Source: Clostridia bacterium (GTDB lineage Bacteria > Bacillota > Clostridia > Oscillospirales > Feifaniaceae). From it: a stretch of 64,000 bases of DNA. Shown here piece by piece: positions 54,230 to 62,612 of the stretch. Below the pieces are notes generated by a model. It was not told where the DNA came from. It saw only the letters and a program-made list of their open reading frames with translations, and did no database searches. The position numbers and the translations under genes were made by a program. Positions within the stretch are counted from its first letter, which is position 1, and the number at the start of each line of letters is the position of its first letter. The DNA lies in NCBI GenBank assembly GCA_017427525.1, contig JAFRSP010000036.1, forward strand, positions 1 to 64,000, in the 5' to 3' direction.

Positions 54230-55585
54230 TCAGATCGGAAGCATCGCCGTTGCGATCTTAAAATACAAGAAGAGAGAGATTGCATCGACAATCGTGGTGA
54301 TAAAGGGACTTGACATCACGGCGGGGTCAAACCCGATCTTCATAGAGAGGATCGGCAGAGTGCAACCCACGATCTTGGCGCACACCACGGTGATGAGAAG
54401 AGTCGAGCAGACCACCAGCGCCAAATTGATCGGAAGGTGATTGATCCACATCAGTTTTGCAAAATTCGCGGCTGCCAGCGTCAGCCCACACAAAAACGCC
54501 ACGCGGATTTCCTTCCACTGCACGCTCAACAGATCGGAAAACTCGATTTCTCCCAGGGAAAGCCCGCGAATCACCGTGACGGAAGACTGGCTTCCGCAGT
54601 TGCCTCCCGTGTCCATCAGCATAGGGATAAAGGCCGCAAGCACCACCTGGGAAGCAAGCGCGTTTTCAAACGAGGTGATGATCGTCCCCGTGAAGGTCGC
54701 CGAGATCATGAGCAGCAGCAGCCACGGAATACGCGCCTTCCACAGCGCAAACACGCTGGTTTTGATGTAGGGCTTATCGGAGGGCATGATGGCCGCCATC
54801 TTCTCGATATCTTCGGTGAACTCCTCCTGTAAAACGTCGATCGCATCGTCAACCGTGACGATTCCGACCAAGCGCTGCTCATCGTCGACCACGGGCAGGG
54901 CGATAAAGTCATATTTTTGGAACAGATTGGCCACGTTCTCCTTGTCTTCCAAGGTGTGGACATAGATCACGTTGGTCTCCATGATGTCCTCAATGGGGGT
55001 GTCTTCGTCGGAAGTCAGCAGACTTCGGACCGAGACAACCCCAAGCAGCGTATGGGCATCATCGGTAACATAGCAGGTATACACCGTTTCCTTGTCAATG
55101 CCGGTGCGTCGAATATGCTTAATGGCCTCTTCCACCGTGAACTGACGGCGGAGCCTCACATATTCGATGGTCATCATGCTTCCGGCGCTGTCTTCCGGAT
55201 ATTTGAGAATCTCATTGATCTTTTTCCGTGTATCGGGATCGGCGTTTTCCAGAATTCGCTTGACCACGTTGGCAGGCATCTCTTCCACGATATCCACCGC
55301 ATCGTCAAGGTAGAGCTCGTCGATGACCTCTTTGAGCTCACTGTCGGAAAATCCCCGAATGAGGAGCTCCTGCTCCTCAGGCTCCATTTCAACAAAGGTC
55401 TCTGCCGCCAGCTCTTTTGGCAGCAACCGGAACAGCAGAGGCAGGCGCCCTTCCGGGAGCTCCTGAAACAGAGCCGCAATATCGGCCCCGTTGAGCGTCA
55501 CCAGAATGTCACGCAGCGTGGAATACTTTTTCCCATCCAGCAGAGAATCCAGCATCTCCTGCAGCATCACTACCGGCTCTTTCAT
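54230..55585 (-). CDS. mgtE: Magnesium transporter MgtE
   Basis: MgtE is a gated magnesium channel. The 451-residue protein has the N domain with repeated helices (LYLDDAVDIVEEMPANVVKR), two CBS domains around 135-260, and five C-terminal membrane segments with the pore motif LMDTGGNCGSQSS. The start at 55585 follows AAGGAGG by nine bases. Its 350-base upstream region has short ORFs but no M-box riboswitch that I can see. Confidence 0.95.
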   Translation of the reverse strand: MKEPVVMLQEMLDSLLDGKKYSTLRDILVTLNGADIAALFQELPEGRLPLLFRLLPKELAAETFVEMEPEEQELLIRGFSDSELKEVIDELYLDDAVDIVEEMPANVVKRILENADPDTRKKINEILKYPEDSAGSMMTIEYVRLRRQFTVEEAIKHIRRTGIDKETVYTCYVTDDAHTLLGVVSVRSLLTSDEDTPIEDIMETNVIYVHTLEDKENVANLFQKYDFIALPVVDDEQRLVGIVTVDDAIDVLQEEFTEDIEKMAAIMPSDKPYIKTSVFALWKARIPWLLLLMISATFTGTIITSFENALASQVVLAAFIPMLMDTGGNCGSQSSVTVIRGLSLGEIEFSDLLSVQWKEIRVAFLCGLTLAAANFAKLMWINHLPINLALVVCSTLLITVVCAKIVGCTLPILSMKIGFDPAVMSSPFITTIVDAISLFLYFKIATAMLPI

Positions 55586-55665
55586 GTGCTCATTCCTCCT
55601 TCTCGTGTGTCTCACGCCGAACCCGTTCGGCATGATTTCGATACAGGGAGAAACAAGGCTTGTGC

Positions 55666-55776
55666 TCAGGAATCCATCTTCGGGCAACGATCTGCACGCA
55701 CGCACAATCGCGGCGGCGGTTCGGAGTCACCGCAGCTTCGTCCCACCACATTGCCCTTGCTACTGCCTGCGTCCAT
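55666..55776 (-). CDS. Possible 36-codon upstream ORF in the mgtE leader
   Basis: GGAGGTGA lies ideally before an ATG at 55776, opening 36 codons (MDAGSSKGNVVGRSCGDSEP onward, Pro/Arg/Cys-rich) that end 80 bases before mgtE. An overlapping frame from 55790 ends with TGA at 55590, four bases before the mgtE ATG, but it lacks a ribosome site. Either could be a leader peptide; I do not recognise either protein. Confidence 0.3.
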   Translation of the reverse strand: MDAGSSKGNVVGRSCGDSEPPPRLCVRADRCPKMDS

Positions 55777-55879
55777 TTCGTCACCTCCATCATCGTTGCA
55801 AATCTGAAAGATCGGGAGTTTCTCTGCCCATCGATTCGGATCAAAAACCCTGACAGTGCTAAACTCCCACATATATCAG

Positions 55880-55907
55880 AGTATTACAAAATGCTCTGTT
55901 TTGTCAA
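55880..55907 (-). promoter_or_regulatory. Probable promoter upstream of mgtE
   Basis: TTGACA (55902-55907) and AATACT (55880-55885) on the minus strand are 16 bases apart. CAGAG and CTCTG flank the spacer and -10 as a small inverted repeat, a possible operator. Confidence 0.5.
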
Positions 55908-55938
55908 CCCAAAGGCGGTTGTTTTTTACAAATTGCGG

Positions 55939-57105
55939 CTAGATCACCTGCAAGATCATACACTTCAGATAGAGTGACTGCGGGTCGCCCAACGTGACGG
56001 GATGATCCCGACTCTGGATCCTCTGTTCGATCACACGCAGCCCTTTTCCCGCATCCTCGGCCGCCGAACGCAGCACCTCCCAAAAGAGCTCCGGCGTCAG
56101 ATAGTGCGAGCAGGAATTGGTCACCAGGATCCCACCCTTCGGAAGCAGGCGCAGCGCCCTTAAGTTGATCTCCTTATATCCCCTGCAGGCCTTTTCCAGG
56201 GCCGATTTGTTTTTACAAAAGGCCGGGGGATCCAAAATCACCACATCGAATTGCCTGCCCTGCCGCTCATATTCGCGCAGCAGTTCAAACACATCGGCTT
56301 CGATAAACTCCACCCTGTCAAATCCGTTGCGGGCATAGTTCTCCCTTGCCTGCTCCAGCGCATCGGCCGAAATGTCGCTGGCCGTGACAAACTCCGCGCC
56401 GTATCCTGCGGCATGCAGGCCGAAGCCCCCTGTGCAGCAGCAGGCGTCGAGCACCTGTTTCCCCGAAACATAAGGGGCGATGGCGGCGTGGTTTTCCCGC
56501 TGATCGAGATAGGAGCCGGTCTTTTGCCCCTTTTCCACATCGATTTTGATGAGAAATCCATTTTCACGCACCAGCAGTTCACTTGGCAGACTGCCCCGTA
56601 GAAGCCCCTTCTTGAGCGGCAATCCCTCTTTTTTACGAACGGCGACATCGTTTCTCTCATAGATGGCGGCGGGATGCAGCAGCCTTTCAAGCAGATCGCA
56701 GAGTATCTCTTTGCGCTGATCCATCCCAGCCGTCAGCGTCTGGATCGAAAGCACGCTTTCAAAGCGATCCACCGTCAGCCCCGGCAGGCTGTCGGCATCT
56801 CCAAAGACCAGTCTGCAGCAGGAATCGTTTCCCAGCATCCGACGGTATGCAATCGCCTCCCGGAGCAGTTCTTCAAACAGGCTTTCATCCAGCGGCCGGC
56901 GTTCACGGGTGACGATACGCAGCAATTGCTTGGAGGAGGGGCTCAAAAAGCCCCTCCCCAGAAACTGTCCGCGGGAGGAGACGACATCCGCCTCTCCTCC
57001 TAGCGTGATTTCTCCTTCAATGTGCGCGACCTCGCCGGCATAGACGGTCCGCTCGCCCCGCAGGAAGCGGTGTTCCTTTCCCGCTTGTAAACTCAAGGTC
57101 GTCAT
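55939..57105 (-). CDS. Class I SAM-dependent rRNA methyltransferase (RlmI-like)
   Basis: The 388-residue protein has an N-terminal PUA domain (residues 1-70), a central RlmI-type region with DADSLPGLTVDRF, and a C-terminal Rossmann methyltransferase with VLDACCCTGGFGLHAA near 218-233 and DVVILDPPAFCKNK near 295-308. The family methylates cytosine C5 in 23S rRNA. Its ATG overlaps the pyrB stop by four bases. Confidence 0.9.
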   Translation of the reverse strand: MTTLSLQAGKEHRFLRGERTVYAGEVAHIEGEITLGGEADVVSSRGQFLGRGFLSPSSKQLLRIVTRERRPLDESLFEELLREAIAYRRMLGNDSCCRLVFGDADSLPGLTVDRFESVLSIQTLTAGMDQRKEILCDLLERLLHPAAIYERNDVAVRKKEGLPLKKGLLRGSLPSELLVRENGFLIKIDVEKGQKTGSYLDQRENHAAIAPYVSGKQVLDACCCTGGFGLHAAGYGAEFVTASDISADALEQARENYARNGFDRVEFIEADVFELLREYERQGRQFDVVILDPPAFCKNKSALEKACRGYKEINLRALRLLPKGGILVTNSCSHYLTPELFWEVLRSAAEDAGKGLRVIEQRIQSRDHPVTLGDPQSLYLKCMILQVI

Positions 57106-58151
57106 TGCTTGATCTCCTTGTCACAATAAAGGCAGCGTCCTCCCTCGATCAGGGTCGGCAGCGAGCTCTCCTGTACGCTGACGCAGCGGGGGTTCGTGCA
57201 GCGGCCCTCTCCCCTGCTCTTGGGGAACCCCTGCTTGACCCGCTCGTGGTGCAGCAACTCATACAGCAGCGCCATACGAATATACATTCCGTTTCTCGCC
57301 TGCTCAAAATACCGGCAGCGCGGGTCTTCGTCTGCCTCTTGCGTGATCTCGTCCACTTTGGGCAGCGGATGCAGCACCAGGAGATCCTCGCGCGCAAGGG
57401 CCAGCTTTGCACTGTCCAGCACGTAAATCCCCGATTCGCGGCGATAGGCTTCCTCGCTCTCAAACCGCTCTCTTTGAATCCGGGTCATATAGAGCAGGTC
57501 GAGCTGTGCGATGACTCCCTCCAGTGCCTCAACCTCGGTAAAATCGGCCTCTGCCGCCGTGAGGATGTTTCGGATATAGTCCGGGATCCGCAACGTTTTG
57601 GTTGAGATCAGGATGAAACGGTTGCCCGGAAAGCGGATCAGCGCTTTGAGCAGTGAGTGCACCGTGCGTCCGTTGAGAAGGTCTCCGCAGATTCCGACCG
57701 TCAGGCCCGTCAGATTCCCCTTTTCCAGAGAAATCGTAAAGAGGTCGGTCAAGGTCTGCGTGGGATGAAAATGTCCTCCGTCGCCCGCATTGACAACGGG
57801 GACCTCGCTGAAGAGCGAAGCCGCCAGCGCCGCTCCCTCCATGGGGTTTCGCATAACAATGGCGTCCACATAGTTGGAAACCGTTCGAATCGTATCGCGG
57901 AGGTTCTCCCCCTTTGTGACAGAGGAGCCGGACGTCCCGGAAAACCCGACGACCTGCGCTCCAAGGCGCAGCGTTGCCGACTGAAAAGAGAGCTGCGTGC
58001 GGGTGGAGGGCTCATAAAACAGGGTCGCAACCAGCTTTCCCCTGCAGCTTTCCGCATAAACTGCAGGATCTTTCCGAATCGCCGTTGCGCGATCCAAAAG
58101 CATATCCCATTCTGCCAGCGTGACTTGGTCAAAATCGATCAGATGTTGCAT
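57102..58151 (-). CDS. pyrB: Aspartate carbamoyltransferase with a C-terminal PyrI-like zinc domain
   Basis: PyrB catalyses the first committed pyrimidine step. Residues 1 to about 300 are the catalytic chain, with FYEPSTRTQLSF near 45-56, GTSGSSVTKGE and HPLPKVDEI. Residues 312-349 add a zinc-binding unit with Cys318, Cys323, Cys340 and Cys343 (C-x4-C-x16-C-x2-C and CLYCDKEI), like the zinc domain of the PyrI regulatory chain. The PyrI nucleotide-binding domain is absent. The usual PyrB is about 305 residues. No pyrI gene adjoins. Confidence 0.93.
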   Translation of the reverse strand: MQHLIDFDQVTLAEWDMLLDRATAIRKDPAVYAESCRGKLVATLFYEPSTRTQLSFQSATLRLGAQVVGFSGTSGSSVTKGENLRDTIRTVSNYVDAIVMRNPMEGAALAASLFSEVPVVNAGDGGHFHPTQTLTDLFTISLEKGNLTGLTVGICGDLLNGRTVHSLLKALIRFPGNRFILISTKTLRIPDYIRNILTAAEADFTEVEALEGVIAQLDLLYMTRIQRERFESEEAYRRESGIYVLDSAKLALAREDLLVLHPLPKVDEITQEADEDPRCRYFEQARNGMYIRMALLYELLHHERVKQGFPKSRGEGRCTNPRCVSVQESSLPTLIEGGRCLYCDKEIKQ

Positions 58152-58255
58152 TGCAGACTCCTTTCTCTCTTTGAACCTTCCATGTGTTTCTATCTTTTGG
58201 AAAGCGTCCTGTTTTTCAAGAACTTTTCGTGCTTTCTTCTTTTTGGACTTGCTTC

Positions 58256-58284
58256 ATTGTAGCATGAACGCGGGAAAATGAAAA
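58256..58284 (-). promoter_or_regulatory. Extended -10 promoter of pyrB
   Basis: On the minus strand TGC precedes TACAAT (58256-58261), and a weak TTTTCA (58279-58284) lies 17 bases upstream. The leader is about 98 bases; I see no PyrR attenuator hairpin in it. Confidence 0.55.
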
Positions 58285-58421
58285 GTCCATTCTCTCACTT
58301 CTTTCTTCTGCAATGCGGGAGACCTGGGGCTCCGTTTCACACGGATGGAAAATCGATGCACGTCCTCGGCCGCCATCTCCTTTTTGTGCGGAGATTGGCT
58401 CTCTTTTCTCTTGAAACGAAA

Positions 58422-58450
58422 ACAAACGGGCTTAAATGCCCGTTTGTCTT
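58422..58450 (-). terminator. Terminator of the AraC-family regulator gene
   Basis: ACAAACGGGC and its complement form a perfect ten-pair stem with a six-base loop; TTTTCGTTTC follows on the minus strand. Confidence 0.82.
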
Positions 58451-58504
58451 CCTCCAAGGCGAAACCTTTATTATTTGCAGGCTTTTCGGGCAATGCACTT
58501 CCTT

Positions 58505-59917
58505 CTATGTGAGATGAATCGAAAGATGCGCCGAACTGTAGCCCACCTTGGTGCGCACCCGCTCCAGATAGCCTGCCGCTTCAGCCTGCTGAACCGGAGT
58601 GTCAAAAGTCAGCCAGTACTGCCAGGATTTCAGGCGCTGCACACCAAAGATCTCTTCCAAAAAGTCGAGCAGTTCCAGAAAATCCCCTTTCAATTCATTC
58701 TCCTTCAGCGCCATATAGCTGATATGAAAATGGGGAATCACATCCAGCAGCTCAACCAGTGTGAGCAATTCGACAATGTGATCTCTGTTGAATGAAGGCT
58801 TCTCTTCCCCAAGCCGCAGGCATTTCCCCTGCGTGAGGTCAAGGAGAACGCTGTCCTGCTCCAAGTCAAGAGCACTGTTCTTTTGAAGCGCCTGCCGCTT
58901 TTGTTCCCCCAGCTCCTGATACCGCTCCAGCGCGCATTGCTCATCCAGTCTTTTGCTGAGAAAGGCGTTTGGCGCAAGGTAGGTTTTCTGAAACCGAACC
59001 AACGCTTCTTTTGCCTCCCGCATGCTCAGCAGAGCAGGTTTCTCACTGGTCTTTTGATAGTCGAGACACTTCTTTTTATAGGTGAGCGGTTTGCAATGAT
59101 AGCATTTCAAAAAATACTTATAAAGATATCTTGCCGCCGAGAAGCCGGATTCGCGTGAAACCTCTTCCAGACTCAGTTCTGTGGAGAGCAGCAGTTTTTC
59201 AGCAAACGCCAAGCGCTGCATCAACAGAAATTCCGAAAAAGGTTGATTGGAAAACTTTGCCCAAAACTGTGAAAAATAGGTTTTGCTGATGAGCTCCCGC
59301 TCCAGAATGTCGCCCACGCTGATCTTGTTTTGGCAATTCTCGCGGACAAAGCGCACCGTGCGATGAAAACGCTGAAACTGATAGTCGCTGATAAACCAAT
59401 ATTTTCCAACTTTGTAATAGAGTTCAAAAAAATCTCCAATTGCCAGGCTGAGCAGTCGGCTTCCCTGGGCATATGCCGTTTCGAGATCGGTGCGCTGCAG
59501 GAGCTCCGCTTGCTGTGAGACGCATTGAAAAAGCGCATCCAACATCCGCCGCTCAAACGCGGCACGACTGAGTTTGAAGTCGGACGACATATCCTCCAGC
59601 GGTTGATTGCGAAAGGCAATGTGATGGATATTATCGAATTCCGTCTCGTAGTTCAGGAGCTGCACATGCACGGTTGCCAAAATGCAGCCATTTGGTTCAA
59701 CCGCAGTGAGACGATGGGGGCAACCTGCATTGATGAAACAGAAATCCCCCGGAGAAAGAGAAAACACCTCGTGGTTCTGCGTCACCTCCAGGGAACCTTC
59801 CAAAGGAAACACCACTTCAAGCACATGATTGTGCCAATGGATCGGCGCATGTTTTACAAGACAAACGCTCGCATTGGTCGGATACCCGGAACCAAAATCA
59901 ACTTTTTGCTCATGCAT
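58505..59917 (-). CDS. AraC-family regulator with unusual C-terminal domain
   Basis: The 470-residue protein has an N-terminal cupin (HWHNHVLEVVFPLEGSLEVT, residues 27-46), a middle AraC DNA-binding domain with two helix-turn-helix units (residues about 185-285, including LSLEEVSRESGFSAARYLYKYF), and about 180 further residues. AraC regulators usually end at the second HTH. The tail (LELLDFLEEIFGVQRLKSWQYW onward, 425-470) resembles the start of the GH39 glycosidase domain fused to some Firmicutes AraC proteins, but it is cut short. It is divergent from the transporter at 60652 and probably regulates it. Confidence 0.85.
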   Translation of the reverse strand: MHEQKVDFGSGYPTNASVCLVKHAPIHWHNHVLEVVFPLEGSLEVTQNHEVFSLSPGDFCFINAGCPHRLTAVEPNGCILATVHVQLLNYETEFDNIHHIAFRNQPLEDMSSDFKLSRAAFERRMLDALFQCVSQQAELLQRTDLETAYAQGSRLLSLAIGDFFELYYKVGKYWFISDYQFQRFHRTVRFVRENCQNKISVGDILERELISKTYFSQFWAKFSNQPFSEFLLMQRLAFAEKLLLSTELSLEEVSRESGFSAARYLYKYFLKCYHCKPLTYKKKCLDYQKTSEKPALLSMREAKEALVRFQKTYLAPNAFLSKRLDEQCALERYQELGEQKRQALQKNSALDLEQDSVLLDLTQGKCLRLGEEKPSFNRDHIVELLTLVELLDVIPHFHISYMALKENELKGDFLELLDFLEEIFGVQRLKSWQYWLTFDTPVQQAEAAGYLERVRTKVGYSSAHLSIHLT

Positions 59918-60248
59918 CGTGCATTCCCCTCTTCTTCTATGGCGGCCTTCCCGGATTGTTGAAACTTGCGATTATTTTCTACTCTTCTCTATAAAGATTA
60001 TACCAGATCTAACCCTGTATGGCAAGGAATTCCCTTTTTGAGAAGACCTGCCGCAACTCTCCTTTCTGCTTTTTCCATTGCAGGGACCTGCACGCCATTT
60101 GTGCCCTTTTCACTACAGGTTTTTCCAAATCATTTCTTTTCGAAGCCCGCGATCGTCTCCATAAAGAAAGGGAAGTCTGGAAAACAGACCCTTTTGTGCG
60201 AGTCGGATCCTCCGGAATTTCCCATGTTTTTTGTTATGGGATTCCCAG
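59918..60248. other. Non-coding part of the regulator-transporter divergent region
   Basis: No gene is evident. It must contain the promoter of the AraC-family gene, but I could not pick a convincing pair. Confidence 0.5.
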
Positions 60249-60359
60249 TTTGTCTAATTTTTGTCAAAGAATTTGTCGATTTAACCAATCAAAAAAAAAG
60301 AGATTCCCCTCAGACTGGCTTTGTCTACAAAAATAACAAAACAATCTTGACTTTTTGTC
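60249..60359 (+). promoter_or_regulatory. Five TTTGTC boxes upstream of the transporter gene
   Basis: TTTGTC occurs at 60249, 60260, 60272, 60320 and 60354. The first three are spaced 11 and 12 bases, one helical turn, so they face the same side of DNA. The last lies in the promoter spacer. This fits direct-repeat binding by a regulator such as the divergent AraC protein; that link is inferred. Confidence 0.5.
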
Positions 60360-60375
60360 TATTTTACACGATAAT
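60347..60375 (+). promoter_or_regulatory. Sigma-A promoter of the leader ORF and transporter
   Basis: TTGACT (60347-60352) and GATAAT (60370-60375) are 17 bases apart in AT-rich DNA. A TTTGTC box (60354-60359) lies in the spacer. The leader ORF starts about 95 bases downstream. Confidence 0.7.
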
Positions 60376-60476
60376 CACTTTATATTTATTTTCAAAACAC
60401 TTCTCAGCCGAACGCACTCATCGGCTGAGCACCCATTCAAAATCAGATTTTGTATGTAACAGGAGGTGAGCCCTCA

Positions 60477-60620
60477 ATGCTATGCGATATTAGCGACATT
60501 AGCCCCGTATCCCTATTCCGATTTTGCCGTTCCCATGCCTATCCTTCTTCCTTTGGTATTTCCATGTCTTTGGGGTGCTCCACCGATCGAAGTGTTCGTA
60601 ATAAACAGGAGGAGCCGTAA
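60477..60620 (+). CDS. 47-codon leader ORF with an ideal ribosome site
   Basis: AGGAGGTGA (60461-60469) lies seven bases before an ATG that opens a 47-codon, Ser-rich frame (ten Ser; MLCDISDISPVSLFRFC at the start). It ends 31 bases before the transporter start. The last codons read GGAGGAG, which is complementary to CTCCTCC at 60626-60632. I do not recognise the peptide. It may be a leader peptide that controls translation of the transporter, whose own ribosome site is weak, or a real small protein. Confidence 0.45.
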   Translation: MLCDISDISPVSLFRFCRSHAYPSSFGISMSLGCSTDRSVRNKQEEP

Positions 60621-60632
60621 AATCTCTCCTCC
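60608..60632 (+). promoter_or_regulatory. Hairpin between leader ORF and transporter start
   Basis: GGAGGAG (60608-60614) and CTCCTCC (60626-60632) form a perfect seven-pair stem with an 11-base loop containing the leader-ORF stop codon. It hides a Shine-Dalgarno-like sequence and lies just before the transporter ribosome site. Confidence 0.5.
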
Positions 60633-60651
60633 GGAAAAGAGTGTATGAACC

Positions 60652-61875
60652 ATGGCTGCCATCAATTTTTGGAATCCAGTCAGTTGTTTTGCCGTCTGTT
60701 GCCTCGTCTTTTTCATCGGCGAATTGCTTTCCCACATGGCCAAGGGCTATGTTCCCGGCCTTTTGTTTTCCTGCATCATCTTCCTTCTGTGCTTCTGGGC
60801 GGGTCTGTTCCCTGCCGACATCACCACTTCATCCGGTCTTGTTACGCTGAGCGCTAATATCGGCATTGCCCTTCTGCTTACCAATATGGGTACCATGATC
60901 GACCTTGAGACCATATGTCGTGAATGGAAAACTGCCCTGATCGCGTTTCTTGGTCTCGGCGGTATTCTCTTTGCCGTCTACACCGTCGGCATCCCGCTCT
61001 TCGGACGTGAATATGCTCTGGTCGCCGCGCCCCCCATTTCCGGCGGCACCATCGCCGGCGTTTTGGTTCAGGAAGCTGCCAACGCAGCCGGTCGGCCCGA
61101 GATGGCCGGCTTTGCCGTTTTGGTCTTGTCCTTCCAGGGGTTTATCGGCATGCCGATCGCAACCCTCTGTATGAAAAAAGAGCTCTCCAACAAGCTGAAG
61201 CGGGGCGATTTTGACCACGACGCCACCTATGACGATAATTTCCGGCTTCCTTCCATGAGAGTGTTCAAGGACACTCCGAATTATATGAAGACCTCAACCA
61301 TGTATCTTTTCAAGCTGGGTTTTGTGGCTTCTATCGCTTTTTTCATCGGCTCGATGACCCGGATCCCCGGAGACGGCCCTGCCAATTACTATCTCAATCC
61401 CAATATCGCTTACCTGCTCTTTGGTATGCTCTTTGCCCGTCTTGGCTTCCTTGAGAAGGAATCCCTCCAGAAGTCGAACGCCTACGGTCTGGCCATTACC
61501 GCGCTGATGTTCATGCTGCCCGGCTCTCTGGCCAGCGTTACGCCATCCGGACTGATGGAAATGGTCTTCCCCCTCTTCGGTATGCTGATTGTCTCCGCTA
61601 TCGGTATCTGCATCATCGCTGTCGTGATCGGCAAACTGGTCAAATATACCCCCTTCATGTCGGTCGCCGTTGCTATCACCTGTATGTTTGGCTACCCCGG
61701 CACGGAGCTGCTCACCAATGAAGCCGTCCGTGAGATGGGCGAAGGCGTTACCGATGAACAGAAAGCCCGTGCAAAAACCTACCTCATGCCGAAAATGATT
61801 GTGGGCGGATTTGTCACCGTTACGATTGCCTCCGTCTTCTTTGCTTCGTTTATCTGCCCCATTATCTTTAAATAA
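60652..61875 (+). CDS. Polytopic membrane transporter of uncertain substrate
   Basis: The 407-residue protein has about ten to eleven membrane segments and no signal peptide. The segments LLLTNMGTMIDLETI, PPISGGTIAGVLVQEAANAAG and YPGTELLTNEAV suggest an ion-coupled organic-anion transporter, perhaps related to glutamate:sodium or keto-acid carriers, but I cannot name the family with confidence. The start at 60652 has only GGAAAAGAG about 13 bases upstream. It is divergent from the AraC-family regulator and followed by a 19-pair hairpin. Confidence 0.75.
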   Translation: MAAINFWNPVSCFAVCCLVFFIGELLSHMAKGYVPGLLFSCIIFLLCFWAGLFPADITTSSGLVTLSANIGIALLLTNMGTMIDLETICREWKTALIAFLGLGGILFAVYTVGIPLFGREYALVAAPPISGGTIAGVLVQEAANAAGRPEMAGFAVLVLSFQGFIGMPIATLCMKKELSNKLKRGDFDHDATYDDNFRLPSMRVFKDTPNYMKTSTMYLFKLGFVASIAFFIGSMTRIPGDGPANYYLNPNIAYLLFGMLFARLGFLEKESLQKSNAYGLAITALMFMLPGSLASVTPSGLMEMVFPLFGMLIVSAIGICIIAVVIGKLVKYTPFMSVAVAITCMFGYPGTELLTNEAVREMGEGVTDEQKARAKTYLMPKMIVGGFVTVTIASVFFASFICPIIFK

Positions 61876-61902
61876 GGAATCCCTTCCTTTGATTCAGGAA
61901 AT

Positions 61903-61951
61903 CAAACAAAGACTGCTGGGAAGCCTTTGGGCTCCCAGCAGTCTTTGTTTG
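61903..61951 (+). terminator. Terminator of the transporter gene
   Basis: A perfect 19-pair stem (CAAACAAAGACTGCTGGGA and its complement) with an 11-base loop lies 27 bases after the stop codon. Confidence 0.8.
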
Positions 61952-62085
61952 AAACTCTTGGGACAAATCCGTCCCTTCGTGGAAAACTGTTTCCTTTTTC
62001 CGTTTGGCTTCGTTAATTTCGCAAGCTGTGGATAAACTATTCAAACAAGGGCCGCCCGATCGGCCGGCAGGAAGGAGGCGCAACC

Positions 62086-62556
62086 ATGTATTTGATCGAT
62101 TGGCAGGGAGACCCCGCCGATGCGCTTGCTCTGTTTGACTTTTTGCACCTTACGGGTATCAACGCCTCTCCCTATCGAAGAACCCACTACGAGCCTTCCC
62201 CATCTCTTGCCGTGCTGTTCGACCCAAAGGGCAGGTATTCTCTGGCACCGCCCTACCCAAAAATCGCCATTTTAGAGGGCAAAGACCCTGACGCTCTCTC
62301 GGTATTGACCCATACCGGGATCCCGGTGATTCCGGTCGGTTTTTCAAGTCTGGACAGCATTTCATATTCCTCAATGACGGGAGAACACTGCTCAGTCTCC
62401 ATCGAGCGTCCTATTCTCACCCTTCAGGGGAAGGTGATTCCTGAACAGGAGTTGGTTTTATCCTGTCCCTGCGGCGGGATTCCCCTCCTCCTGCGGCTGA
62501 CAGCCGCACTTGTGCTCGGAGCTCCTCCCCTGGGCACAGCGCTGTTTCTGCGGTGA
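62086..62556 (+). CDS. Hypothetical protein
   Basis: I do not recognise this 156-residue protein. It begins MYLIDWQGDPADALALFDFL after GGAAGGAGG, an excellent ribosome site, so it is probably real. It has no clear membrane segment until a C-terminal hydrophobic stretch (about 137-152, LRLTAALVLGAPPLGTALFL). A CPCGG pair occurs at 126-130. No neighbour suggests a job. Confidence 0.65.
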   Translation: MYLIDWQGDPADALALFDFLHLTGINASPYRRTHYEPSPSLAVLFDPKGRYSLAPPYPKIAILEGKDPDALSVLTHTGIPVIPVGFSSLDSISYSSMTGEHCSVSIERPILTLQGKVIPEQELVLSCPCGGIPLLLRLTAALVLGAPPLGTALFLR

Positions 62557-62612
62557 TCTTTCCCTTCCTTTTCCTTCGTCGCCGGCCGCATCGTCATTTT
62601 GGGAGGCAAAGA

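Noticed and set aside
55586-55938. M-box magnesium riboswitch upstream of mgtE
   Set aside because: I looked for the conserved core of the ykoK leader and did not see it, though a computed search would be decisive.
58152-58255. PyrR attenuator upstream of pyrB
   Set aside because: No terminator/antiterminator pair or PyrR binding loop could be recognised in the leader.
59966-60469. 167-codon plus-strand frame in the regulator-transporter gap
   Set aside because: It spans the promoter and regulatory boxes, has no ribosome site and no recognisable domain.
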